A stretch of 64,000 bases of DNA from Cupriavidus pinatubonensis (GCF_019602855.1 NZ_CP080767.1:2728001-2792000), one strand, 5' to 3'. Positions 16,455 through 24,906 are shown, counted from the stretch's first letter. The notes: generated from the sequence alone by a model not told the origin. Numbers and translations are program-made.

Positions 16455-19154
16455 ATGCTGCGCACCGATACGCCCGTTACCGTCTATCGCAAGGACTATA
16501 CCCCGCCGGCTTTCACCATCGACCACGTCGAACTGGTGCTGGACCTGGACCCGCAACGCACTGTCGTGACCAGCACGCTGCGCTTCGCGCGCCATGCGTC
16601 CGCGGCCGCCGACGCACCGCTGGTGCTGGTCGGCGAGGATCTCGAACTGGTCGGCGTAAGCGTCGATGGCAAACCCGTTGCCAACGCCAGGCAGGAGGCG
16701 GGCACCCTGACGCTGCCTGGCCTGCCCGCACAGGGCACGCTGGAAATCACCGCGGCCTGCCAGCCGGCGGCCAATACCTCGCTGTCGGGGCTTTACGTTT
16801 CCAACGGCAACTTCTTCACGCAGTGCGAGGCCGAGGGCTTCCGCCGCATCACCTATTTCCTCGACCGCCCGGACGTGATGGCTACCTACCGCGTCACGCT
16901 GCGCGCCGACCGCGCGGCCTGCCCGGTGCTGCTGTCGAACGGCAACCTCGTCAGCGAAAGCGAGCTGCCTGGCGGCCGCCATGAAGCGGTATGGGAAGAC
17001 CCGTTCCGCAAGCCGTCGTACCTGTTCGCGCTCGTGGCAGGCAAGCTCGAGTGCATCGAGGAACGCATCCAGTCCGCGTCCGGCAAGGACAAGCTGCTGC
17101 AGGTCTGGGTCGAAGCGCGCGACCTCGACAAGACCCGCTACGCGATGGATTCGTTGATCCACGCAATCCGCTGGGACGAGCGGCGCTTCGGGCTGGAACT
17201 GGACCTGGATCGCTTCATGATCGTCGCCGTCAGCGACTTCAATATGGGCGCGATGGAGAACAAGGGCCTGAACATCTTCAACACGAAGTACGTACTGGCC
17301 AATGCGCAGACCGCGACCGATGTCGACTTCGCCAATATCGAAGCCGTGGTCGGCCACGAGTATTTCCACAACTGGACCGGCAACCGCGTGACCTGCCGCG
17401 ACTGGTTCCAGCTTTCGCTCAAGGAAGGCCTGACCGTCTTCCGCGACCAGGAATTCTCGGCCGACATGATGGGCTCGGAATCGGGCCGCGCGGTCAAGCG
17501 CATCGAGGACGTGCGCGTGCTGCGGCAGGTGCAGTTCCCCGAAGATGCCGGCCCCATGGCGCACCCGGTACGCCCGGACAGCTATGAAGAGATCAACAAC
17601 TTCTACACCGTCACGGTGTACGAGAAAGGCGCCGAAGTCGTTCGCATGTACCAGACCCTGCTCGGCCGCGACGGCTTCCGCAAGGGCATGGACCTGTATT
17701 TCAAGCGGCACGACGGGCAGGCGGTGGCCTGCGACGATTTCCGTGCCGCGATGGCGGATGCCAATGGCCGCGACCTCACGCAGTTTGGGCTCTGGTACAG
17801 CCAGGCCGGCACGCCCGTGGTCACCGCGCGCACGGCGTGGAACGCGGATGATGGCAGCCTCACGCTGACGCTGTCGCAGCGTTGCCCCAAGGTCGGTATC
17901 GAGACGCGCGCCGGCACGCCCGAGAAGCAGCCGTTCCACATCCCGTTTGCAATCGGCCTGCTCGGCGCCGACGGCCACGACTTGCCGCTGCAACTCGAAG
18001 GTGAAGCGGCTGCCGATGGCACGACGCGCGTGCTGGACTTCACGCAGGCCGAGCAGACTTTCCGCTTCGTCAACCTGCCGCGCGGTACTGCGGCCCCGCT
18101 GCCCTCGCTGCTGCGCAATTTCTCGGCCCCGGTGATCGTCGATGCCGAGTACACCGACGCACAACTCACGTTCCTTCTGGCCCACGACAGCGATGCGTTC
18201 AACCGCTGGGAAGCCGGCCAGCGCCTGGCCACGCGCGCACTGCTGCAACTCGTGGCCGATGTGCAGGCGGGGCGCGACCTGAAGCTCGACCACGCACTAA
18301 TTAGCGCCATGCGCACGGTGCTCAATGACGATCGCCTCAGCCCGGCGTTCCGCGAACAGGCATTGGTGTTGCCGGCCGAAGCTTATCTGGCCGAACGCAT
18401 GGGCGTAGCCGATCCGGCCGCCATTCATCAGGCGCGCCAGTTCATGCGCGCGGGCCTGGCGCATGCGCTGCAGGCCGACTGGCTCGCGGCCTACGAATCG
18501 AACGCCACGCCGGGCGCCTACAGCCCCGATGCCGACTCCGCTTCGCGCCGCGCGCTGCGCAACCTCGCGCTGGGCTACCTCGTCGAGAGCGGCAGCGATG
18601 CGATGCTGCAGCTCGCCGGCGAGCAGTACCAGAAGGCCGACAACATGACCGACCGCTTTGCCGCGCTGTCGGCACTGGTCAACAGCTTCGCCCCGGGCCG
18701 CGAGGCCGCGCTCGCCGATTTCTACGAACGCTTCGAGGACGACGCTCTCGTCATCGACAAGTGGTTCTCGCTGCAGGGCATGCAGCGTGGCGAGGTTGGC
18801 CCGCACGCCGGCAAGCGCACCATCGACACCGTGCGCGCGCTGATGGAGCACCCCGCCTTCAACCTGCGCAACCCGAACCGCGCGCGTTCGCTGATTTTCA
18901 GCTTCTGCTCGGGCAACCCCGCGCAGTTCCACGCCGCCGATGGATCGGGCTACCGCTTCTGGGCCGACCAGGTGCTGGCGCTCGACGCAATCAACCCGCA
19001 GGTCGCGGCACGTCTCGCACGCGTGATGGACCGCTGGCAGAAGTACGAGCCGGCCCTGCGCGACCGCATGCGCGCGGAACTGGAACGGGTCTCGGCATCG
19101 GCTTCGCTGTCGCGCGACGTGCGCGAGATCATCGGCAAGGCGCTGGCCGCCTGA
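16455..19154 (+). CDS. pepN: Aminopeptidase N
   Basis: This 899-residue M1 zinc aminopeptidase cleaves N-terminal residues from peptides in the cytoplasm. The exopeptidase motif GAMEN is at 265-269; zinc ligands are His301 and His305 in HEYFH with Glu324 in LKEG. The order and spacing match E. coli PepN almost residue for residue. The AGGA ribosome site is 6 nt before the ATG at 16455; the open frame upstream to 16371 lacks one. It is followed 77 bp later by fbp on the same strand. Confidence 0.96.
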   Translation: MLRTDTPVTVYRKDYTPPAFTIDHVELVLDLDPQRTVVTSTLRFARHASAAADAPLVLVGEDLELVGVSVDGKPVANARQEAGTLTLPGLPAQGTLEITAACQPAANTSLSGLYVSNGNFFTQCEAEGFRRITYFLDRPDVMATYRVTLRADRAACPVLLSNGNLVSESELPGGRHEAVWEDPFRKPSYLFALVAGKLECIEERIQSASGKDKLLQVWVEARDLDKTRYAMDSLIHAIRWDERRFGLELDLDRFMIVAVSDFNMGAMENKGLNIFNTKYVLANAQTATDVDFANIEAVVGHEYFHNWTGNRVTCRDWFQLSLKEGLTVFRDQEFSADMMGSESGRAVKRIEDVRVLRQVQFPEDAGPMAHPVRPDSYEEINNFYTVTVYEKGAEVVRMYQTLLGRDGFRKGMDLYFKRHDGQAVACDDFRAAMADANGRDLTQFGLWYSQAGTPVVTARTAWNADDGSLTLTLSQRCPKVGIETRAGTPEKQPFHIPFAIGLLGADGHDLPLQLEGEAAADGTTRVLDFTQAEQTFRFVNLPRGTAAPLPSLLRNFSAPVIVDAEYTDAQLTFLLAHDSDAFNRWEAGQRLATRALLQLVADVQAGRDLKLDHALISAMRTVLNDDRLSPAFREQALVLPAEAYLAERMGVADPAAIHQARQFMRAGLAHALQADWLAAYESNATPGAYSPDADSASRRALRNLALGYLVESGSDAMLQLAGEQYQKADNMTDRFAALSALVNSFAPGREAALADFYERFEDDALVIDKWFSLQGMQRGEVGPHAGKRTIDTVRALMEHPAFNLRNPNRARSLIFSFCSGNPAQFHAADGSGYRFWADQVLALDAINPQVAARLARVMDRWQKYEPALRDRMRAELERVSASASLSRDVREIIGKALAA

Positions 19155-19231
19155 CGCCAGGGCAGCCGGCGCCCGCGCGGCGCCGGCCCTCGCGGCACAT
19201 GTAGAATTGCGGCCATCCAAGGAGAACCATC

Positions 19232-20251
19232 ATGACTCGCATCAGCCTGACCCGCTATCTGGTCGAGGAGCAGCGCAAGCACAACACGATCCAGCCCGAA
19301 CTGCGGCTGCTGATCGAAGTGGTGGCGCGCGCCTGCAAGGCCATTTCCAACTCTGTCAACAAGGGCGCACTGGCCGGCGTGCTCGGCTCGGCCGGCACCG
19401 GCAATGTGCAGGGCGAAACCCAGCAGAAGCTGGACGTGATCGCCAACGAAGTGCTGCTCGACGCCAACGAATGGGGCGGCCACCTCGCCGCCATGGCTTC
19501 GGAAGAAATGGAATCGTTCTACGAGATTCCCAACCGCTATCCGAAGGGCGAATACCTGCTGATGTTCGACCCGCTCGATGGTTCGTCCAACATCGACGTC
19601 AATGTCTCGATCGGCACGATCTTCTCCGTGCTGCACATGCCCAAGCCCGGCCAGACCGTGACCGAGGCTGACTTCCTGCAGCCTGGCACGCACCAGGTCG
19701 CCGCCGGCTACGCCGTGTACGGCCCGCAGACCACGCTGGTACTGACCGTCGGCAACGGCGTGCACGTCTTCACGCTGGACCGCGAGGCGGGCAGCTTCGT
19801 GCTGACCCAGTCCGATGTGCAGATTCCCGAAGACACCAAGGAATTCGCCATCAACATGTCCAACATGCGCCACTGGGCCCCGCCCGTGCGCAAGTACATC
19901 GACGAATGCCTGGCAGGCGACGAAGGCCCGCGCGGCAAGAACTTCAACATGCGCTGGATCGCCTCGATGGTCGCCGACGTGCACCGCATCCTCACGCGCG
20001 GCGGCATCTTCATGTACCCGTGGGACAAGCGCGAGCCAGAAAAGGCCGGCAAGCTGCGCCTGATGTATGAGGCCAACCCGATGGCGATGCTGATCGAACA
20101 GGCCGGCGGCGCGGCCACCAACGGGCACATCCGCATTCTGGACGTGCAACCGGAAAAGCTGCACCAGCGCGTGTCGGTGATCCTGGGGTCGAAGAATGAG
20201 GTGGAGCGGGTTACGCGCTATCACCATGAGGCGGCTGGCCAGCAGGGCTGA
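19232..20251 (+). CDS. fbp: Fructose-1,6-bisphosphatase class I
   Basis: This 339-residue class I enzyme dephosphorylates fructose 1,6-bisphosphate in gluconeogenesis and, in autotrophic relatives, the Calvin cycle. The metal-binding core DPLDGSSNIDVNVSIGTIF and the substrate/metal segment LMYEANPMAMLIEQAGG are intact. AAGGAGAA precedes the ATG by 7 nt. It lies alone between pepN and tRNA-Thr, away from any Calvin-cycle operon, so it is the housekeeping copy. Confidence 0.95.
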   Translation: MTRISLTRYLVEEQRKHNTIQPELRLLIEVVARACKAISNSVNKGALAGVLGSAGTGNVQGETQQKLDVIANEVLLDANEWGGHLAAMASEEMESFYEIPNRYPKGEYLLMFDPLDGSSNIDVNVSIGTIFSVLHMPKPGQTVTEADFLQPGTHQVAAGYAVYGPQTTLVLTVGNGVHVFTLDREAGSFVLTQSDVQIPEDTKEFAINMSNMRHWAPPVRKYIDECLAGDEGPRGKNFNMRWIASMVADVHRILTRGGIFMYPWDKREPEKAGKLRLMYEANPMAMLIEQAGGAATNGHIRILDVQPEKLHQRVSVILGSKNEVERVTRYHHEAAGQQG

Positions 20252-20303
20252 GGCCCACAGGCCGTTCCGGTCCGCAAGGACGATCGGCCTGGCAAAAAAA
20301 TGA

Positions 20304-20332
20304 TTGCAGCGCCGTAATAGCGCTGCTATGAT
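20304..20332 (+). promoter_or_regulatory. Promoter of tRNA-Thr
   Basis: TTGCAG (20304-20309), 17-bp spacer, TATGAT (20327-20332), followed by a GC-rich discriminator (TGCGGGC), as expected of a stringently controlled stable-RNA promoter. The tRNA begins at 20364. Confidence 0.65.
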
Positions 20333-20363
20333 TGCGGGCTGTTCCAGTTCACCGGAACTTGTT

Positions 20364-20439
20364 GCCGAAGTAGCTCAGTCGGTAGAGCAGCTCATTCGTA
20401 ATGAGAAGGTCGGGGGTTCGATTCCTCTCTTCGGCACCA
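20364..20439 (+). tRNA. tRNA-Thr (anticodon CGT)
   Basis: A 76-nt cloverleaf: acceptor GCCGAAG pairs with CTTCGGC, D-arm GCTC...GAGC, anticodon stem GCTCA/TGAGA (mostly paired) around loop TTCGTAA giving anticodon CGT, T-loop TTCGATT, and encoded 3' ACCA. CGT reads ACG threonine codons. Confidence 0.93.
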
Positions 20440-20455
20440 AAAGAATCAAGCACTT

Positions 20456-20487
20456 AGCCCAGCCAGCCCGGTTGGGCTTTGTTGTTT
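20456..20487 (+). terminator. Terminator after tRNA-Thr
   Basis: AGCCCAGCC (20456-20464), loop AGCCC, GGTTGGGCT (20470-20478) then TTGTTGTTT, starting 17 nt after the tRNA end. Confidence 0.75.
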
Positions 20488-20541
20488 CTGGGTGTCATGT
20501 AGCTGCCTGCGGTGCCCATGGGCACGAATGGAGAGCGCACA

Positions 20542-20910
20542 GTGAAATTCCTGAGAATCGCGGCGGCACTCGCCTGCCTGGCGTCAGCCGCTTGCACCAC
20601 CACGGCCCCCCATTACTCCGGCCGCCAGATGTCAACGTATGACATGGCGACGGAGTACACGGTGGAATATGTGCCCGATGGCTTCACGCTCAGGGTCGAC
20701 TACCGATACCTGCAATTCACGATGCTGCCCGGTACCGCCGCGGCCGAGTGCAAGGCAGTTGCCATCAATGTGGCCAACAGTCTGGCCGACAGAAGGCAGC
20801 GGCAGATCGAGCCAATCGATGAGCCACGCATCAAGCTGAACACCAGCAGGAACTGGTTCGGCAAGGTAACCACCTGCACCGCGACCGCGCCGGTCGTCTG
20901 GAAGCACTGA
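20542..20910 (+). CDS. Small exported lipoprotein-like hypothetical protein
   Basis: The GTG start at 20542 has GGAGAG 6 nt upstream and gives a 122-residue product beginning MKFLRIAAALACLASAAC, a short classic signal with a plausible lipid-attachment Cys. An ATG at 20512 in frame would add ten polar residues that spoil the signal, so GTG is preferred. The mature part (VEYVPDGFTLRVDYRYLQF, a central CKAVAINVANSLADR helix and a closing CTATAPVVW) is probably a small alpha/beta fold. No family recognised. Confidence 0.68.
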   Translation: MKFLRIAAALACLASAACTTTAPHYSGRQMSTYDMATEYTVEYVPDGFTLRVDYRYLQFTMLPGTAAAECKAVAINVANSLADRRQRQIEPIDEPRIKLNTSRNWFGKVTTCTATAPVVWKH

Positions 20911-21077
20911 ATTGCCGGCTGCGCGGAAGCACTATGCGTGCGACCGAAGCGGAACAGCCCCACCTCTTTGATATAGCGATTCGCGCCGGATGCAACGGTT
21001 ACGAATGATTACAGGATTCACCCCTGTTTCTTCGCGCTGAACGGCTACAGTTACCGCCGTTCAGAGTCGAGACAGAG

Positions 21078-21410
21078 ATGAAACACCTTGCAATCATCGC
21101 AGTACTAGCCGGTGGACTGAGCACCGCTGCCACCAGCGCCCAGGCGCGCGTGAATGTGGATATTGGCATCGGCATCCCCGGCGTCGTCTACGCCGAACCT
21201 GCCCCCGTCTATGTAGCGCCCCAACCGGTCTACGTCGCGCCTCAACCGGTTTATGTTGCGCCGCGGCCGGTTGTCGTCGCACCGGCGCCGGTCTATGCGC
21301 CCTATTGGCGCGAGCGCGGGCGCGACTACGACGATGATGATGACCGGGGCGGGCGGAAATGGCACGGGCATGGCCACGGGAAGCACGGGCACCACTGGGA
21401 CGACGACTGA
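21078..21410 (+). CDS. Exported protein with PVYVAP repeats and His/Asp-rich tail
   Basis: This 110-residue protein has a signal peptide (1-23, cleaved after SAQA). Residues ~38-72 are a Pro/Val/Tyr/Ala repeat with units such as APQPVYVAP, probably extended and rigid. The C-terminus is charged: five consecutive Asp, then a HGHGHGKHGHHWDDD tail. GAGACAGAG precedes the ATG. Such tails often bind divalent metals, but that is inference. It is a periplasmic or surface-exposed low-complexity protein of unknown role. Confidence 0.7.
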   Translation: MKHLAIIAVLAGGLSTAATSAQARVNVDIGIGIPGVVYAEPAPVYVAPQPVYVAPQPVYVAPRPVVVAPAPVYAPYWRERGRDYDDDDDRGGRKWHGHGHGKHGHHWDDD

Positions 21411-21445
21411 TTCGCCGTGATGCCCCCCCCGAAATCACTGCAAAG

Positions 21446-21589
21446 CTATTGCCGTACTCGACGCGCCCACCAGTAACGGAAGGGATGATCGAGGTCCGGA
21501 TAGAGCACCGGCCGGTCAAAGCAGCCGGCCCGCTCCATGAGGCAATGGGCGACAACGATTGCGCCCAGGTACAGTAGCAACTCAAGCAT
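21446..21589 (-). CDS. Small 47-residue membrane peptide (candidate)
   Basis: A short frame reads MLELLLYLGAIVVAHCLMER, followed by AGCFDRPVLYPDLDHP and ending FRYWWARRVRQ. It shows one hydrophobic segment (2-17), a cytoplasmic-side-like basic C-terminus and an aromatic YWW patch. GAGGG lies about 8 nt before the ATG. Composition is protein-like, unlike random high-GC frames. It sits alone in the 270-bp gap between the His-rich protein and the GntR gene. No homologue is claimed. Confidence 0.5.
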   Translation of the reverse strand: MLELLLYLGAIVVAHCLMERAGCFDRPVLYPDLDHPFRYWWARRVRQ

Positions 21590-21681
21590 GGCAGCCACCC
21601 TCGTGACTTCAGTGGCCTGCCTTCATTCTAGTGCGCTGCAGCCCCCTGCCGCCCCCTGAAGGAACCGTCTCCAGCTCCGTT

Positions 21682-22350
21682 TCAGCGCGCGTTGAACACC
21701 GGATGCCGCGCACAGGCCGCGAGCACGATCCGCTCCGACTGTCCGAGATAGTCGTGAAGCGCCGTGGCCGCCTCGTCGAGCTTGCCGGCCTCGAACAGCT
21801 GCAGGATGCGACCGTTCATGTCCACATAAGGCGCGTGGAGGAACTCGGGATCTTGCAGCATCCCGAAGGCCAGTCGCAGTTCTGCGAGCAGGCGCGAGAA
21901 CATCTCATTCAAGCGCTCGCTGTCCGCCAGTTCCACGATGGCCATATGGAATTCCATATTGGCCGACCCTACCCCCATCCAGTCGCCCTGGTCTCGGCAT
22001 TGCGCCGCCAGTTCCACCGCCTTGCGCAGATGCTTCCCGGCCGGATGCCGCGGATACGCCTGCCGCAACGCCTGGCACTCGATCAGCCGGCGCACGCGGT
22101 AGATATCGATGATGGCCGCAATACTGGGAATCGCCACCGAGACACCGCGATTGGGCTCATGCTTGAGCAGCCCTTCCTTGGTCAGCAGCCGGAAGATCTC
22201 GCGCAAGGTATTCCGCGAAATCTGCAGGCTGTCGCTCAACGCCGCTTCCGACAAGCGCTGTCCGGGAGAAAACTCGCCATGCACGATCTTCTGGCGAATG
22301 TCTTCGGCCACACGTTCGGTCAGGTTCTTCGTGTCAGGACTGGATGTCAT
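21682..22350 (-). CDS. GntR family (FCD domain) regulator of the adjacent carboxylase operon
   Basis: This 222-residue regulator has an N-terminal winged helix (about 10-75; SEAALSDSLQISRNTLREIF is the recognition region) and a helical FCD domain (about 85-210) with metal/ligand residues in ANMEFHMAIVELADSERLN. It diverges from the MFS/DUF1445/AHS/biotin-carboxylase operon and probably controls it through the palindromes in the shared 372-bp gap. FCD regulators usually respond to small organic acids or amino acids, consistent with a transported carboxylate as inducer. Confidence 0.88.
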   Translation of the reverse strand: MTSSPDTKNLTERVAEDIRQKIVHGEFSPGQRLSEAALSDSLQISRNTLREIFRLLTKEGLLKHEPNRGVSVAIPSIAAIIDIYRVRRLIECQALRQAYPRHPAGKHLRKAVELAAQCRDQGDWMGVGSANMEFHMAIVELADSERLNEMFSRLLAELRLAFGMLQDPEFLHAPYVDMNGRILQLFEAGKLDEAATALHDYLGQSERIVLAACARHPVFNAR

Positions 22351-22454
22351 TTCGGGTGGAATTCACGTTGGCGGATCAGCCCCTGCGCGGGGCTCCGATC
22401 CTCGGCATGTTAGCGCACCTCCATGATCCCACCGCCCCGCTTTGATGAACGGAA

Positions 22455-22471
22455 TGCACCACTTCGGTGAC
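22455..22471 (+). promoter_or_regulatory. NtrC-like enhancer site
   Basis: TGCACC-ACTTC-GGTGAC matches the NtrC consensus TGCACC-N5-GGTGCA at 10 of 12 defined positions with the exact 5-bp spacing. It is centred about 145 bp upstream of the start predicted from the sigma-54 element at 22581, a normal enhancer distance. Site identity is inferred from the consensus. Confidence 0.6.
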
Positions 22472-22495
22472 AAAGCGGCCCGCGTTGTCTGGCTA

Positions 22496-22580
22496 GGTGT
22501 ATACCACAACAGAAAATCGCTCTCGATTGTTCAACAATATATTCACTCTGGTTGAGCTATATGTGAGTGATATACCAACA
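22496..22580. promoter_or_regulatory. Candidate GntR operators upstream of the carboxylase operon
   Basis: GGTGTATACCA (22496-22506) and GTGATATACCA (22567-22577) are near-copies in direct orientation, and a perfect TTGTT-C-AACAA palindrome lies between them (22527-22537). The second copy abuts the -24 box, where a bound repressor would block sigma-54 polymerase. The divergent GntR product is the obvious candidate ligand. Confidence 0.5.
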
Positions 22581-22596
22581 TGGCACGCAGATTGCT
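22581..22596 (+). promoter_or_regulatory. Sigma-54 (-24/-12) promoter
   Basis: TGGCACG-CAGA-TTGCT matches the RpoN consensus TGGCACG-N4-TTGCW at every defined base, with GG (22582-22583) and GC (22594-22595) separated by exactly 10 bp. Transcription should start near 22608, leaving a 115-nt leader before the MFS gene. Confidence 0.82.
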
Positions 22597-22722
22597 AAAC
22601 CGGACCACATGACCGCAGCGCTGTTACCCGGCGCCGCAGGCTGACCCGGACATCGTTGAGAAAGTGGGTGCACGACGACGTCCTCCCTACATCCGCCGTC
22701 TTCCTGGAAGGAGAACGCAACC

Positions 22723-24012
22723 ATGTGGCTTAAGGAAACAAACCGAGAGGAACGCAGGACGCTCTTCGCCGCCTTCGTCGGCTATGGCGTCGATGCCTTC
22801 GACTACATGATCTACACGTTCATGATCCCGACCTTCATCCTGGTCTGGGGCATGACCAAGGCCGAGGCCGGCTACATTGCCACCGGCGCGCTGATCAGTT
22901 CCGCGATCGGCGGATGGCTGGCCGGCATCCTGGCCGACAAGTACGGCCGGGTCCGGATCCTCCAGCTCACGGTGCTCTGGTTCAGCCTGTTCACGTTCCT
23001 GAGCGGCTTCACCCAGTCGCCCGACCAGCTGTTCATCACGCGCATGCTGCAGGGACTCGGCTTCGGCGGCGAATGGTCCGTCGGTTCCGTCCTGATTGCC
23101 GAGATGATCCGCGCTCGCCATCGCGGCAAGGCCGTGGGGCTGGTGCAAAGCAGCTGGGCCGTGGGTTGGGGGATTTCCGCCATCGCCTTCTGGGCGGTCT
23201 ACGCGCTGATCGATCAGCAACATGCGTGGCGCGTGCTGTTCTGGCTCGGCGCGCTGCCGGCCCTGTTCATCCTCTATATCCGCCGCAACATCAGCGAGCC
23301 GGAGGTGTACCGCGAGACCAAGGCCAAGCTCGCCCGCACAGGCGAAAGTAACAGCTTCACGCTGATCTTCAAGCCGGGCGTGCTGGGTGTCACGCTGATG
23401 GCAAGCCTGCTGGCTACCGGCATGCAGGGCGCCTACTACTCCGTCACGACCTGGTTGCCGACCTACCTCAAGATGGAGCGCCATCTCTCCGTGCTCAACA
23501 CCAGCGGCTACCTGATGGTGCTGATCGCGGGGTCGTTCGCGGGCTACCTGACCAGCGCATGGCTGTCCGACCAGCTTGGCCGCAAGCGCTGCTTCATGCT
23601 GTTTGCCGTGAGTGCCGCGGTGCTCGTGACCTGCTACACCCAGTTGCCGATTACCGATGGAGCCATGATGGTGCTGGGCTTCCCGCTCGGCTTCTTCCTG
23701 TCGGGCATTTTCTCGGGCATGGGGGCCTATCTCACGGAACTGTTTCCCAGCCATATTCGCGGCTCCGGCCAGGGCTTTTGCTACAACTTCGGGCGTGCCG
23801 TGGGCGCGGTATTTCCCGCGATGATCGGCCACATGAGCACGTCGATGCCATTGGGCACGGCCATCGGTTACCTGGCCGCCGGCGCCTACACGCTGGTCGT
23901 GATTGCCTGCCTGCTGCTGCCGGAAACCCAGGGACGCGATCTGACCAACGACTCGGAGCCGTCGAATCCGCAATTGGCACCGGCCGGCGCCACGCAAGCC
24001 GCCGAGCATTGA
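22723..24012 (+). CDS. MFS transporter, sialate/carboxylate:H+ symporter type
   Basis: This 429-residue protein has 12 predicted membrane spans. Its start (EERRTLFAAFVGYGVDAFDYMIYTFMIPTF), the loop motif GILADKYGRVR after TM2 and LQGLGFGGEWSVG in TM4 resemble the NanT/JEN1-like SHS and AAHS groups that import organic acids. AAGGAGAA lies 7 nt before the ATG. It is the first gene of the operon behind the sigma-54 promoter, so it probably imports the substrate of the enzymes that follow. The substrate itself cannot be read from the sequence. Confidence 0.85.
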   Translation: MWLKETNREERRTLFAAFVGYGVDAFDYMIYTFMIPTFILVWGMTKAEAGYIATGALISSAIGGWLAGILADKYGRVRILQLTVLWFSLFTFLSGFTQSPDQLFITRMLQGLGFGGEWSVGSVLIAEMIRARHRGKAVGLVQSSWAVGWGISAIAFWAVYALIDQQHAWRVLFWLGALPALFILYIRRNISEPEVYRETKAKLARTGESNSFTLIFKPGVLGVTLMASLLATGMQGAYYSVTTWLPTYLKMERHLSVLNTSGYLMVLIAGSFAGYLTSAWLSDQLGRKRCFMLFAVSAAVLVTCYTQLPITDGAMMVLGFPLGFFLSGIFSGMGAYLTELFPSHIRGSGQGFCYNFGRAVGAVFPAMIGHMSTSMPLGTAIGYLAAGAYTLVVIACLLLPETQGRDLTNDSEPSNPQLAPAGATQAAEH

Positions 24013-24075
24013 CCCGGGACGGCACGCGATTCGGCTGACCCATGTCTGCCCGCAACACGAAGAACGGATATCACC

Positions 24076-24888
24076 ATGACAAACCACATGCTTGACGAGG
24101 TCCGCTCGGCCGCTGTCGCGGCGGCAAGGACCGCGCGCGAGAGTTATCGCGCCGGCAAGATCCAGCCCACGGCAGGCGTCGCGCCCGGCATGACGCAGGC
24201 CAACATGATCGCGCTGCCGCGCGACTGGGCGTGGGACTTCCTGCTCTACGCCCAGCGCAATCCCAAGGCGTGCCCGGTGCTCGACGTGATCGAAGCCGGT
24301 GCGCATCACACCGTTCTGGCCGAAGGCGCCGACATCCGCACCGACATTCCGCTTTACCGGGTGTGGCGCAATGGCCGGCTCGTGGAAGAGGTCGCCGACG
24401 CCACGCCGCTGTGGCAGGAGCACCCCGACCTGGTCACGTTCCTGATCGGCTGCAGCTTCACCTTCGAGACACCGCTGCTGGAAGCGGGCATCGAGGTGCG
24501 CCACATCACGGACGGGTCCAACGTGCCGATGTATCGCACCAATCGCCAGTGCCGCCCCGCCGGGCGCCTGCATGGCGAGCTGGTGGTGTCCATGCGGCCC
24601 ATTGCCGCCAGCCGCATCGCCGATGCCGCCATGATTTCCGGACGCTTTCCGTCGGTGCATGGCGCACCGGTGCACGTGGGCAACCCCGAAGCGCTGGGCA
24701 TCGCCGACATCCACCGCCCAGACTTTGGCGATGCGGTGCGCATCGAATCCGGCGAGATTCCTGTCTTCTGGGCCTGCGGTGTCACGCCGCAGGCCGCGGT
24801 GATGGCTTCGGGTGTTCCGTTCGCCGTGACCCATGCCCCGGGCCATATGTTCGTCACGGACGTGCCCGACAGTACCTATCACGTCTGA
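24076..24888 (+). CDS. DUF1445 protein (D-glutamate cyclase family, putative hydro-lyase)
   Basis: This 270-residue member of the UPF0317/DUF1445 family has characteristic segments GVAPGMTQANMIALPRDWA, FLIGCSFTFETPLLEAG, FWACGVTPQAAVM and the closing ITHAPGHMFVTD-like sequence. The human homologue DGLUCY interconverts D-glutamate and 5-oxo-D-proline; bacterial members are commonly called putative hydro-lyases. The position between a carboxylate transporter and the AHS1-AHS2 protein supports a role in 5-oxoproline- or lactam-like metabolism. The first ATG was used; another lies 12 nt downstream. Confidence 0.85.
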   Translation: MTNHMLDEVRSAAVAAARTARESYRAGKIQPTAGVAPGMTQANMIALPRDWAWDFLLYAQRNPKACPVLDVIEAGAHHTVLAEGADIRTDIPLYRVWRNGRLVEEVADATPLWQEHPDLVTFLIGCSFTFETPLLEAGIEVRHITDGSNVPMYRTNRQCRPAGRLHGELVVSMRPIAASRIADAAMISGRFPSVHGAPVHVGNPEALGIADIHRPDFGDAVRIESGEIPVFWACGVTPQAAVMASGVPFAVTHAPGHMFVTDVPDSTYHV

Positions 24889-24906
24889 TCGCTTGCGGAG
24901 TCTCAG

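Noticed and set aside
16389..18293. 634-residue minus-strand frame opposite pepN
   Set aside because: Composition is shadow-like and pepN on the other strand is unambiguous.
22687..24882. 731-residue minus-strand frame opposite the MFS and DUF1445 genes
   Set aside because: Antisense shadow; both plus-strand genes have family motifs and ribosome sites.
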